A stretch of 64,000 bases of DNA from Phallusia fumigata (Eukaryota; Chordata; Ascidiacea; Phlebobranchia; Ascidiidae), in assembly GCA_008931825.1 (NCBI GenBank), contig QXVZ01010347.1, positions 1 to 64,000 on the forward strand, written 5' to 3'. Under the pieces are notes generated by a model. The model was not told where the DNA came from and did not search any database. It was given only the letters and a program-made list of their open reading frames with translations. This document shows, piece after piece, positions 45,401-58,553 of this stretch (within the stretch, counting starts at the first letter, position 1; the number at the start of each line of letters is the position of its first letter). The translations under genes and the position numbers were made by a program.

Positions 45401-46807
45401 TACCTTTTGGTAGTATGTCTGAGAATGTAATAAAAAATTTGATTTAAAAAGTTAATTTGATCGAGCCAAAGCAAGTTGCATAAGATCTGCAGAATCGTGT
45501 CACGGTTGAATAATCATGGCTGATTGTTCAAGCGAATGACTTTACGCTTGAGTGAACATTTTAGATTCGAGGTAGACAAACAGTCGCAGCGCTCCACCTT
45601 GTTTGACGATTCTTGAAAGGACTTTTACTGCTGGATAGTGTGCTGTGCTATAGCATACAACAACGGAATCGACGGAAATAGGTTTAACGGGATGGGCTTT
45701 CAACAAAATGAGTAAAAATTTTTAGTTTGCGGGTAAAAAATATGTTTGTCGTTGATGTCGTGTGACTTGGTTTTCTTGGCAGGCAATGGAAAAGTGGTTG
45801 GTTTAAGTTTGTATCGCATGACTGTAGTTTAGCTACAGCAATGTTAACTTATCCCGACACCCCATCACGAGTATTAACGGAGCGGTAACCGGGCAGTACA
45901 GATTATAGATTGACTTTATTTTTTTGTCACTGTCGGTATTCCATTTGTGTTAACCCTACATACCTCACCATCTAAATATTGGCCATACTTTAATCTTGTT
46001 TAGCTTTGAATGAATAGTTCAGCAAGTTAGATCAATGTACAGGCGCTATGCTGCTGTCACCCATAACTCGTGTGTCAAAATGTAGGGTGCGGAGTTTTGT
46101 TCTGGATCATCACGACGTTAGTAGATCGTGACGTCATAGTGTTGTATTAGTTTTGATGGACTGCACACTTGGGACCGTCAATGACAGCTGGCGTATCAAC
46201 ATACGACTCACTCAGACTTTCCGACTTGTATGGCGTACGACCGCAGTTACAAGACGAGCTGCTCGAGTTACATTTAGTTTTTAGATTTCATTTTAATTTA
46301 GCCTACAGCGTGGCGGGCAGGAATAGGCTTTGCAGTAAAGCCGAAAGTACCATCTTGGTTGACAAGTTAGACGTTTAGTTTTGTGGGCAGCCGGTATCTT
46401 TTGTGGCATACAGACATACCAACAACATTTAAAAAATGCCAGTGGCGTAAGTTGTGGCTTGCTTAATGCTGTAAGTCAATACAATACCATTCGCCCCGGG
46501 GCCTACAGAAAGTCGAATCAGACAGAAAGTTTGTGATCTGCGCAACGCTTGACTGTGTTTCCAGTACATGCAACTGACCGCGCACCCAAGCAGCAGGTTT
46601 TAATCATATTTTGCCTTCGTAAACAAAATCGGTTTTCGCAAGGTCGCCGAGGTACACTTCCAAAGATTTAGGAAAGCTGCTTTATTATTTCTCTCTAACT
46701 TTTAAACCCTAAATATTATTTATTTTCACAAGGAGGCCGTTAACAAAAGAGTACCGTCCAGTGTTAGATTATATTTTGGTCAACGGGTAGCGTCGGAGTA
46801 TCGGGTC
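42471..46807. other. Intergenic spacer between Rab27 and integrin alpha
   Basis: 4.3 kb, AT-rich, including the Rab27 3' UTR and the integrin promoter and 5' UTR. Open frames are short and unlike any known protein. No transposon ends, RNA gene or clear core promoter could be supported. Confidence 0.6.
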
Positions 46808-49800
46808 ATGGCTCAAGTACTTTTTATTACATTGATCGGACTTTTCGGACTGGCGGGAAGTTACAACTTGGAAGGACGCCTTCCTTTGTACAAAACTGGT
46901 CCGAAAGGGGGAACATTTGGATTTAGCGTGGCTTTGCACAAAACCTCCAGCGACTCACAAGGTATTATTTGTGCTTATACGTTGCTATATCTTTATTGTA
47001 GTGGGTATACCGTGCGCGATTTGCTTTTTGCTAGCAGCTCGATCAATGCCTTATCCCCAAACAGTGGGCATTTGCAACTTTTGTTGCAGTACCGGAGGAA
47101 AGCCCATGTTATCTTAAACGTTTTTTTATTTGTTGCTAACATCTGTCATAAATTTCAGAAACGTTGGAGAAAAGCTTGCTTGTAGTTGGAAGCCCGACCG
47201 CAGGCCCGCTGCCAGATCAAACAAACACAAAAAAACCTGGTGGGATTTTCTACTGCCCCGTCACCACCAACCCCGAAGATTGTATGCGGGTTCAAATGGA
47301 TCTAGGTATGTATCCGTCTGCGCAATAAATAGCAAAAAAGGAACAAGAATATTAATATCCGATGCAAGTCTTAAGTTTTGTCACTGCAAACAAACGTTAT
47401 TGTCATAAAAGTTAAATATTTGTTCCCGAGAAGGTAAATGAGTTTGTTTTGTGAGCTAAGATTTTGTTTCTAAATGACTTGATTAACGTAATCATCAATT
47501 TGTATTTCGTGTTTAGGAGAATCTGTAAAAGACGACAATAAAACTGGACAGTGGCTCGGCGTCAGTCTTAAAAGTCAGGGTAAGTGTGATTTTATATTTT
47601 TGTCGACGGGACGCTTTTAAGCGACAAACACGTTTAGACAGTTTACAGCAAATCCATTCTACCTAAGAATATCAAAACATCGTGGCATCCTATGGCAGCC
47701 TTTGAAACTTTTTGCTTTAGAGAGACACGTAAAAAATGAAAGTTTTTTTTTACTTTTCTGACCTATGCAGGAGCGGGACGATACCTGATCACGTGTGCCC
47801 ATCGTTACTCCCGCAGTTTCAATACGGGCCAACACGAAATCGAGCGTCTGTGTGGAAAGTGCTTTCTACTCAATAGTGAGTCATCGTGTACATTCCTCGA
47901 TCATATTTGTCTATTCAAATACGTAGGCGTTATAGTCACTCCCTAGAGATAAAAACTTGTTTTTCCTTCAATGACCTTGATTCACTATACGCGGTTGCTC
48001 AGTTTTATGCCATACAATATCCACGGCTACATTTAAAAATTACAAATGTATCTTATGCACCTTTGTTATACTAAAACATATAGGCTACATTTTAAAATAC
48101 CGGCGTGGTATTAGTATTTCACGAATGACGTTTGTTACTTTTTTAGGCACGGACCAAAACACCCTTCGGGAAATAACGCCGGCTGAGATTGGCCATAGAT
48201 TCATCGGTATGTTCTCTGTTCACCTTGTCAATCAAAGAACAATTTTATCCTTTCTATGAATAATGAAAGCAAGCTATTTTGTACAGAACAATGTTTACAA
48301 AATTAGTCAAAGTTTAGTTCTGCATATTATTTAAAAGCATCATTTGGAGACAGCCAAGGGGAAAGTGGTGTGAAGGAAACCTAGTCCTTTTGGAAGTAAA
48401 GTTACCAGGCTTATCAAATGACGATTTTAAATCACCAAGCCGAGTGACATATACAAAAGAAATTAGATTTTGTGAGTGAAGGCACAAGTCGAAAGTGTCA
48501 GATAAAGGGTGTGTTGTCAATAAGTTATTTAGCTTAAAAAATTAGTAAATGTAACAAGCAAAGATTTCAAAGCGTGCGTCGGCTTCGAAAAAACAAGAGG
48601 GTTTGCAGGTTTAGCTCTTACAACAAGGATATTTATAGCTGTATCGCAGTTCTACGAAGTGTCTATTCGATCCAAATTATACGCGGCCGCTGATGCATAA
48701 CTTTCAATCTGATGCTGATTCTAGGTACGCCTTGTCTAAAAGTAGCTCCTTCGTTGAGGAACGACCCCGAAGGATTACAGTATGCACAGGGTGGCACCAG
48801 CGTCGCCTTTGTCAGTGAAAGGGAATATATACTGGGTAAATGTACTGGAATCACCCAAGGGTACAAAACTGACTAACGATCAAGCTGGCTTGTCACCGAA
48901 GTACGACAAATCGCTGTGTATACAATAAACGGTCGATCAGTCACAGTTTTCCGGCACAGTTTTTTCGGCTTGTCGTTTTGTACTCTTGGGTGGAATTCCT
49001 GTTGAGCCCACAAGGACTTGACGCATTGCGTTTCCGATGTTTATTTACCAAATTTTGGTTTGCACTGAGCAACACGTTTGCCGTGCGTCAGCTCCTTGTG
49101 GGTTTGAACCATATAACTGTTAGTTTGTTTGTGTTTAAAAGATGCTTCTCTTTCGTACCTATATAGCGTCACCGTGCGACCAAATAAACGAGCCGGCTAG
49201 GATAAATTACAAGAACACACTGGGATACTCACAGAGCGGGGTTTCAATTTCGTTGGTCGGCAACGAATTACTGTCGGGTAAACTTGCATTTGGCGATGGA
49301 TTCAGTTGCTGTCTGCTTTTCATTTCATGCATCATAAATTACACCCGACTTTTACTTACGACGGCACATTGTTAACATATTAATAACCAATGTGCGCATT
49401 AACATCTTTACCAAATTGTGTAACCTGCATGTCAAACCTTGAGATAAACGTATTAAAGTTTGGGCTTGGTGGTGGTGGTAACTGTGTCGTTTTGTTTGTC
49501 AAGAGGTTTTTCGCTAACAGTTTGGCTTCTTTTTGCTTCGCTTCGTCATGCATTTTATGTTGAAGTAGTGACTGTGTAGATATTTTGTAGGAACTCTGGG
49601 TGACAACATGGGTTTTGCTTCTGCATGAAAAGTAGTTTTAATGTTGTTTTTGTTTGTTGTCCGTGTAATTTTGAAGACACTATGTAAATGCAAAAGTTTT
49701 TAATTTTTCCTGACTTCACCACTTGGTAAAATAATTGTAAGAGTAGCGCACTGTAGATGATATTATATTGTGCAACACGTGACAGTTGTATTTGTGGTAA

Positions 49801-52800
49801 AATGAGTTAAAATATGAGGGTAATTGTGATGATGGAGCCGTTGAAACAATGTCAAATCTTATGAACATACAAAATCTTGGCATTTTTTTGATAAACCATA
49901 AAATGTGGTTTTGCATTCACAATGGGGAAACAAAGGACCAATGATTTGGGGTTTTTAAACAGCAAACAAACTGCACGATTTTTCAAAAATCTTTAACAGA
50001 AATTTTAAGAAAAATCGTTACTAAGCCTAATTCAATAACATTGCTTGCTAACGTTAATTTTGAATAACGTATCAAATTTATTTCTAAACAAACTTATATT
50101 TCTAAACAACTTCCATAACTTGCTCCTCAACTGCAACACTTCGATCAATAAACTAATGAATTTTGACGACAGGTGGACCAGGAATGTGGTCGTGGTCGGG
50201 CGGAATGTTCGACTTCCAATTGCCCAACCTCGAGGCCGAAGGTGCCGACCTGTTCGTTCAGTCATCCGACATGCACCTCACACTTGGGTGCCGCTATCGC
50301 GAATTGGAACTCGGTAGAACAACAAAATGTGACAAGTACGATTTTCAAAGTTGGCCTTGTGAACTGCCAAACATTTAGTTCAACGTCTGGTGGATTCTCT
50401 TTCTATAAGAAACTGAAGCTAATTGTAGGTCCTTTAAAAACATTACCGACCGATCTTGTGTTTACTGCACTCTCTCTTCAATATCACTTGCTTAAGTTTT
50501 GCAGAGTAGTGATCGTCGGGACACGCTGTCTGAGGTTTTAACTATAGGCACATATTTAAGCTACTAAGTAGGACTGTCCCCTTACTAATACCGACACAGT
50601 TTAATTTTTTTCTTCGGTAAAACCTTGTTGTACTCGTATTCTCAGCATACTTTAATTACTCCCAAAATTGACCCCAGTGTTCTCCAAAGTTCATGTGCTT
50701 TTGTCCTACTCACAATTTGTTCGTTTTTCGAAGTATTCCGCTGAGGAGAGACGGTTACATCGGATTTGCCGTAGCGACAAGCGAATCTATGTTCCCCGGT
50801 TCAGTCACCTACGTAGCAGGGGCACCGCGTGGAAATGCCACTGGTGCAGTGACTATGTACAGAAAAATGACAGGTAGGTCAATCCTAATTGTGGTGTTAA
50901 AACTTCACGAAACGAAAACCACGTTTTTACCCGAAAACAGGGTCAGGAGCGACTTAATTCTGATCTGGAATAGTGTTATACTTTACCCTTAACAGACGGG
51001 ACATTAAGAAATGCCTGTTGTTGCGGCTTTGTCAGCCGACAACTTATTTTCTTGGTCTATGCCAGTCGTTTCCAACCGGAGACCATAGACCCCTAGGGAT
51101 CCACAGAGAGTTTTTTGGCGTCCATACGCTTTGTGTGCATAAGAAAAAAACAATATAGCGAAATGTAAATACCTGCCGTTATAATCATGCAAAAGACGGC
51201 TAAGCGCAACTCTAGAAACCAGGCTACCGGGTATCACGAGATCTGGGTCATAGAAACAAACATGTTTATAACCGGTTTTTAAAGGGTCGTCAGCTTTCAA
51301 TCAACCAAATTGGCAAAAGGGTCCAGGGAGCTGAAAAGATTTAGAACCTCTGGTCCATTCTTGACCAAAAAACGACTGATTTCAGATACATTAGCTTAGG
51401 TGTGAGTTACAAAACAAAAATTTTACAGATAGCGAAGGCAATGTGGCGCTTCACCCACTGCTCGACAGTGTCATCATGGGCGACTCGATGGGCTCAAGCT
51501 TCGGGTTTTCACTGGCGGTGACGGACCTCAATAACGATGGGTTGGACGATCTACTGGTGGGAGCCCCACAATATTACCAGTACAACAACAAGGGAAAGTA
51601 CGGAGGAGCTGTGTATGTCTACATCAACGACCCAAGCACCGGATGGAGGTAATAGGGTATCTACTGCTGTTGCAGATGTTTGCATTAGTTTGTAAGTTTA
51701 TATTACTAAATAACACTCTTAAGTCAAAACACTCAAAAATTTGTGTGGAGTGGGCAATAAATTAACGCAACCAATGACTAAATCGTAATAGTTGTGTTTC
51801 CATTTTAAGTCTTGTTTTTTGTCCCATTAATGTTTTTATGTCTAATCTAAATTTAAAAAACCAGGTTAATAAATTTATTACCACATGGGTTTTTTGTAAC
51901 ATTCCCTGTGTCTTGTAATATGTTTCATTTTTCCTTTCTACAATACTAAAAACGGGTTACTTTCCAGCAACATAAATCCACAAACGCTCTACGGACCCCT
52001 TGATTCATTTTTCGGATACAGCATTGAGGCGATGGGCGATCTTGATCAGGATGGATTTAACGATTTTGCTGTTGGAGCGCCTTACGAATTACCAAACGGG
52101 AAAATATACATATACAGAGGTAAGTATGTTGGGTGCTTTGCAGTGGTAATCCGCCAAAGTAAAAGGAAAATACCTTTTTTATGATTAAATATAAAGTCTT
52201 CAACGCGCTTTGCACATTCAGTATTTAACAAAGTACGCCTGTTTGAGAGTAAAATCTCCCATATGTGTCCTTAAACCACTGGATATGCGTCATGCTGCTC
52301 ACCAACCGCTTCTGACGCAGTTTGCAACCATGGCATCTGTTGCTAACCGCTTTTTCGCAGGTTCTGCAGACGGCATGGTGAAACAGGCGCAAGTTCTGAA
52401 GGGGGAAGACTACACTGGGGTTTCTTCAAACTACAAAGGTTTCGGTGTATCTCTTTCTAGTAAGGTGGACATCGACAACAATCAATATCCGGATCTGCTT
52501 GCCGGCACATTAGGCGATCACGTGATCCTGTTCAGGTATTTTCCAATCTCTTTTCTGAAAAATTATAAAACAATAACTCGCTAATCTATTAAACTAGCAT
52601 TTATTTACCGGTGCGCCCTAAATAGTGGACTCTCATCAAAAAAATTTTGTTAAAATTTAGTTTATATGTTTAGTTGAATTTTAGAGCTAAATTTACTTTT
52701 AGATAGTATTTAGTAGTTAAAAATCATCTTAATAAAAAGCAAAATATTGATTTTTTGTTTCTAATTTTATGATATTATTGTTAAAATCTAAGTTGTGCCC

Positions 52801-55800
52801 CAAAGGTTTGATGGTTATAAACGCGCCCTGCAGTAAAAAGGTTAAGAAACATTGCTTTAAACTCATGTAATGTTTTATAGATCACGTCCTATCATCACAG
52901 TCCGTTCTTCCCTTGAAACCAATCCCCTGGCGATTAACCTGCGAAATCCTACTTGCGAATACAAACGGAAAATGTATTCTTGTTTCGACGTGAAATTTTG
53001 CTTCACGTAAGTTTTCATGTCGGTGTTCGAATTACCTCCCACCCCTAATGTTAACCATAACGCAGGTACAATGCGAGACACAACGAGTACACTGAACTCT
53101 TGCCAATCGAATACTCGCTATTCCTGGACACCGGTGTAGTAAATGAAGGACAGTATTCGCGTGCTCACTTCCAAACTCCGGTGGGACCAAGCACACTCAC
53201 TAACAACGTCGTATTGCCTTCTGCAGGTAAATAATTGGAAATCCGTTAAAGCTAGCACGATTAGGATGGTGATGTTCCTTTTTTTAAACTTTAGTTTATT
53301 AATCTATTACTTTGTGGCCAAAGTATCAGTACAGAGCAAAAATATCAAAAACGGGTTTGTGCATTTTATAATGCAGAATTTTGTACAGTACTTATGTTGT
53401 ATGTTTGTGAGGCTTTGCGTTTTTCAGGCACAGAAGTCTGCCCAGATGGGTTCATGCGTGTTTATTTCGGAGAAACATCGAAGGACAGACTCCGGCCCAT
53501 TAAAGTCGACTTTAGTAAGAGACCCTCTTCGATATGCATCGTTGCTATAAACACAATTTTACAGTACAACCTGTTCTTCGCGCTTCACAGAATTTAACCT
53601 GGAAAGCGACAACCAGGTGATAAAGCCAGAAACAACAGAGGAAGACGTATTCCAAATGATCAATGACCCAATTTTGGATGCTGATTATCCAAATACCCAT
53701 TCTAGTTTGGTGACTCTGGCGAACACGTGTGGTGATGACGGTTGCCAGAGCAACCTAAAAGTTAACGGCACACTACCACCAGAGGTCGTTGTAGGTCAGT
53801 TCTCTTCCAGATACTGTGATGCTTTTGCACATAACATTTTAAAATTTATACACCATTTGTGCTCGGAAGAAAGGGGTTTCTGTTTATCGTATTTTTGGCA
53901 ATATCCGAACTGAAAGAGGGACTGGTTACATTGCATCACGAATGCACCAAGGGACGAAGAGTATTTTAGAGCAAAAGCAGATGTTTTCGCGAATGTAATG
54001 TCATCACAAGTAAACGTTACGCATAGCATTATATATCGCAATCTTTTTTGCCTGGAATTTATGTAACACCGAGGAACTGTGTGTCTAAAGTTGTCATTGT
54101 CATCGCTCACTGGTTCCCTCTAACGCGTCTTGTGGCACTGACATTACGTTGTTGGGATTTCAGGGAACACTGGCAAGATCATACTTCTTCTTGAAGTGAC
54201 AAACGACGGGGAGGAAGCTCACCAAGCATTCGTCACTGCAAAACTGCCCCCTTTCGTGTTTTACGAAAACTACACTGTGGTAAAATCATCGGGGGCCAAC
54301 ATTGAATGCTTTTCATCCGACACAGGTTCGTATTAACCCAATGCAAAACAGATTGGAAAGCAATTCCTGCAGAAAAAGTGTGATCACCCGACATCGTGGC
54401 CGTTTTTTAGTGTAAATCATTTTACGAACGTGGAACTATTTCACACGCGATGTAGTTTTGTCTAAACGTACACATATGTAACCCCTGGTAACATTTGTGA
54501 CCCATCTTAACCCTTCCCATGCAGCTGGAACAGCGTTCGTCACGTGCAGTTTGGGTAACCCATATGACAGTGGTAGTTCGGATACAATCGAAATTGACTT
54601 GGACGTTGGGTCACTGGACGCAACTACCAAAAAGGTAACCCAAATCTTCACATTGCTTTTCTGGCAAACTTTTTCTGGTTCTTACGGTAAGGTGCTTGGT
54701 ATAGACGCGGGCGGCAATATTTGGGTTTTTCCCCACAAAATTGCAAGTTGTGTTTCTTTTTTCTTACTGTTATTAGATACTTGTTGAAGTGACGGGCTCC
54801 ACTACAAGCAGCAATCCCGAAATTCCACCTGTACCTCTTGTCTCCAATGTAATCATTCAATTGAATCTCAACTTGGCAAGCTTGGGTCGTCCCCAGCAGG
54901 TAAAAATAATAATTGTTTCCGAAAAACTATCAAACGATCTCTGTTGCTTTAAGAATCAGGTGTGACAACTGCATTTTATGCTTACCACAGGTTCGTTACA
55001 CCAATTCCCCTATCATCGGTGAATCTGCGATTAAATACACCAATGAGGTCGGTCCCAAACTCAGCTACAATTTTATTGTCAAAAACGAAGGTAAGCTTTA
55101 ACCGTTAATTACAATTGCGTTACCACTTACATTTTGAACGTGATAGTATATTTTGGTAAGTATGCGCCATGTGACACGTTTGTTCGAAACATTAAAAGTT
55201 TAAATAATTTAAAATTCTCAGAAAAGAAATTGGTGGTAAAGGTGGTATGAGTCTATGGCATTGCTACTCAGCTGATACCTCGATAGAGAAGTTTGAAAAT
55301 TACAATATCCCGGCAAATTTGGCGAATTAAAAGTTTTCCGGAGAGAGGGGCTTTTTATCATCCAGCGTATACTTATTATCTGGTTCACAGCGAATAAACG
55401 CCAATACGTTGTTCAACGAGGAGTTATTGATTTTTCGTCTGCTGGAGCATAAGCTATGCCTTCAACAAAAGGAAGGTCCGGATTTGGCCTCGATTAAAGT
55501 TATCTCAACCTGTACGTTTATTCGTTGTTGTCAGGTCTTAACACGGCCGAGGGAATTAAACTACGAATCAATTTTCCATTCGAAATCAAAAACGGCAAGT
55601 GGCTCCTCTACCTTGTTTCAACAAATGTCCGCTCCGGGGCGTCAACAGTGGCTGGGGGATGCAACGAGACTTACGTCAACGAGCTTGGATATCATTTGCC
55701 ACTCGCCAGCTCAAGAGACAAAAGAGCGGTAAGTTAATTTTTCAAAGGTTTTGACACGATTTTTGGTGAAAGCGATACACCCAGGAAACGGGTTTGTGCA

Positions 55801-58553
55801 GAGGGATAGCAAGGTTTAAACATTGTTTTCTTTAGGTTATTTGCTGAATGGGAAATTCCATAGGTTATTTGCTGAAGGGGAAATTCCATAAGTTATTTGC
55901 TGAAGGATTGTTATAAAACGACGCTACACAAAGTCAGACCAAACCCCTTATCCACAACGAAGGACAAAACAAAAAATCGTGCTGCAATGACCCTCTTAGT
56001 TTTTTTTTAATCGAACATTCCGCTTTTTCCTGGCTCCACTTTTCATTACAAATCATAAAATCGCGTGCAGATTCGAAAGTTTATTTGCGGTTAAAAAAAA
56101 TATGAGAACCAAGCTGACACGTTTACATTTGGGGGAAATTCTTAACCAAGCTCTCCAAACAAGACAAGACGAACACGAAATGCCAAGTCATGGTGCATAG
56201 GCCTTAAACTTCCGGTGGTGACTCAGTGTCACCATATAAGATCAAGTCTATACGTTGCTCCTTAATGCGACCGTTTGCGTAACTGGTTTCGCTACCAGCA
56301 AATGCAGTTATGACGCTCTGTGGTGGAATCATCTAAAATCCCCATGGCGTATAAACCAAAACAGCTATATTACCGCGGAAGAAAAACACGCTAAGTTCCT
56401 TCCACTATTTATAACTCGAGTAGCAGCGACTGGCCGCCGTCGTGATTTTACGTCCAACACATGCAGGAATTTCCACCGCGCTTAAGAAATATCGTGCACG
56501 CAAAAGTCACACATCGAAAATGAAGATGGAGTTTTTTGGTGCGGGATACCCACAGTCATCGCACCAGTGAGCTTTCCGCGATATTCGCATGGCACGAATT
56601 GACCCGCCCCATGTTGGGCAGACCCTTGTTGATATTTTCGGGTGTAAAATTGTTGGCAGGAGATAAAGTTTCGAGAGGTGAATCACACGTCGGCGTTTGG
56701 GGTAAAATGCACCGTCTTATTTTTGCCGTTTTTGTCCAGTTACTCATTTAACGAAAAACAAAGCGCATAAACCAGGGTTGTTGCTGGACCATAGGCACCT
56801 GAAAAAAATTCTTACTCTGTTATACATATCTCACTTTTTTCGCGAAATATTTGTCAACATTGGTGGGCGTGTCATAATAGTTTTATTTGCGAAGGGATAA
56901 GTTTTTGCGAATAAGCGATAGTAGCCGCCACCAAATCAGTATTGACTATCTGGGTGGGCGGAGTAGCCAGGCCCTAGATCATTCAGGTTGCATTGGACAA
57001 ACCAACGTAGTCAACAGGTTTTTTCCCATCGGTTTATTGTGCATAACAACGAAAAAACAGTTTAAACATGACTTTCATGCCTCTGTTGACTTAACATATA
57101 TAAGTGGCATGCTTTGTAAACTACTTATTTTGATTCGCACACGGATTAGCATAAGATAGAAGCAAGGTGCAAGAGGTATTTCATTTGCAGGCCTCGACAC
57201 CTGCGCCACTGTATGAACCAGAGAGGATGGCGTCAACAAGAACTGCTGGATCTTACAGAAGTGAAATAAAATTGGACTGTCCACGAAATACCGCATTCTG
57301 TGTACCTGTTGACTGCGCACTTAATCCAATCCCTCCTAAATCAACAACGTCGGTAATCTTACAGGTAAATTGTGTTCAAAGTGGTATGGAAAGGCACGAT
57401 CAAGAAAGATTGATTTATTTAGTTGCTCCACAGGTTTGTACGAATCCGGAAACATGCTTTATATCAATATTTCTGGGCTAGTTAAATATTTTAAGAACAC
57501 CAGGCCCGCACACAAAAAGTAGATTACTCAAAAACATAACTGTCAGGGCATTTGTATTTTGTGAACACATTTTATAGCAAACGTTTTAAAATCGATGTTG
57601 TTATCATTAGTTAAAAAAACGGACTGCTTGTTGAATTCCGTAGCCGCACACTTACCCCATTGTACGGTTCTTATTACAGCTTAGACTATGGAATAACACC
57701 TTTCTAGAGGAATTTAAGAAGGTCGATTTGGTGAACATCATCACGGAGGGGACTTTGAAATCGTCTGAGGCCAATGTGCGAATCAATGGCACAACGAAAC
57801 AAACGGTAAAATACGGTATCTTGTAATACCGGCGGAGCTTTGACGATATGGAATAATGTTCTGGTGTGATTTGTAGATTCAAACGACGGTGGATCACGCT
57901 TTCTTCGAGAAAGATGTTATCTCAGTCTTTCCCTGGTGGTACATCCTTATTGGAATTATCTTGGCGCTCATTATCTACATTGTAATCATTTGCCTACTTA
58001 TCAAATGTGGATTTTTCAAGAGAAAACGGTAAAACTCATAAAAATAAGCTCATACATTAGATAAGCAACATAGGAAGGTGTAATTCTGTTTCCTTGGTCA
58101 TTGGCTATAGTTTCGACCCGGTCATTTTTGAAAACACCAACACAAGAATATGTGGTGCCCAAATCAATTCCATTCACTGTACCAACATCTTTGGAATCTT
58201 CTTCGCCAAATACCGCCACAGTTAGAAAGAGTAACAATGATAAACTATATTTCATATTGGGATGAAACTTTTTTAAACTGCAATGTGATGTCTAATATAT
58301 TAACCTCATTCAATACAAAGGGATATTCAAACACTATTTAGGTGGGTAAAACCATACATACACCTTGACTTTCCTTTAGGTGGTGTTAATAATACATATG
58401 TACAAATCTTGCATAATGTACAGCTTTCTGTTATGTTTTCTGTTTTTGTGATCATTCAGCTACCCAAGACAGCGTCAGGAGCCAGACGAATTCGTGCTTG
58501 TCGATGAAGATGGCAACGACGAGAAAAAGGAAAAAGCGGAAACCAACGCGTGA
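46808..58553 (+). CDS. Integrin alpha subunit, laminin-receptor (alpha3/6/7-like) type, 1087 aa
   Basis: Cell-surface adhesion receptor alpha chain, pairing with an integrin beta. Exons: 46808-46961, 47159-47305, 47517-47579, 47771-47875, 48147-48206, 48725-48835 or 49167-49277, 50173-50313, 50751-50873, 51429-51648, 51968-52119, 52361-52535, 52881-53006, 53066-53226, 53428-53514, 53591-53794, 54164-54325, 54525-54634, 54777-54899, 54991-55090, 55535-55728, 57191-57364, 57680-57805, 57877-58028, 58460-58553. With one alternative exon this is 3264 nt, in frame. FG-GAP repeats carry Ca sites DLNNDGLDD and [24 protein letters not shown] and ITCAHRY resemble alpha3/6/7. No I domain. Furin site RDKR at about residue 906, transmembrane helix about 1026-1048, then GFFKR and a 32-residue acidic tail. 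The class assignment is inference; ascidians also have lineage-specific alphas. Confidence 0.93.
48725..49277 (+). other. Tandem alternative exon pair in the integrin beta-propeller
   Basis: Exons 48725-48835 and 49167-49277 are both exactly 111 nt, both phase 1-1, and encode related 37-residue segments (TPC...[10 protein letters not shown] against SPC...[10 protein letters not shown], then E and Gly). Each would supply the same propeller strand just before [11 protein letters not shown] in exon 50173. Identity is low, so the duplication is old. Mutually exclusive use is inferred, because including both would duplicate the strand. Confidence 0.8.
55835..55907. repeat. 28-bp minisatellite, about 2.6 units
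   Basis: Units beginning GGTTATTTGCTGAA at 55835, 55863 and (partial) 55891 lie in the 1.46-kb integrin intron. The rest of that intron shows nothing recognisable. Confidence 0.9.
58061..58255 (-). pseudogene. hspa5: Orphan 5' coding fragment of BiP/GRP78 (HSPA5), antisense in integrin intron
   Basis: Minus-strand frame starting at an ATG encodes an ER signal peptide ([19 protein letters not shown]), then [20 protein letters not shown] and [16 protein letters not shown], the first 65 or so residues of BiP including the HSP70 signature. Similarity stops there: the frame goes on for 14 unrelated codons to a stop. No other HSP70 exon was found anywhere in the window. The fragment has no visible lesions. 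It sits in the last integrin intron (58029-58459), 32 bp after the transmembrane exon. It is either a 5'-end duplicate or exon 1 of a gene whose remainder is misplaced. Confidence 0.8.

Noticed and set aside
46196-46212. Sequence resembling a T7 RNA polymerase promoter (acatacgactcactc)
   Set aside because: Only the central CGACTCACT part matches and the initiating TATAG is absent; chance similarity in a spacer, no vector sequence around.
58016-58255. Complete HSPA5/BiP gene on the minus strand
   Set aside because: No further HSP70 exon exists downstream on minus in the window, so only a 5' fragment is claimed.
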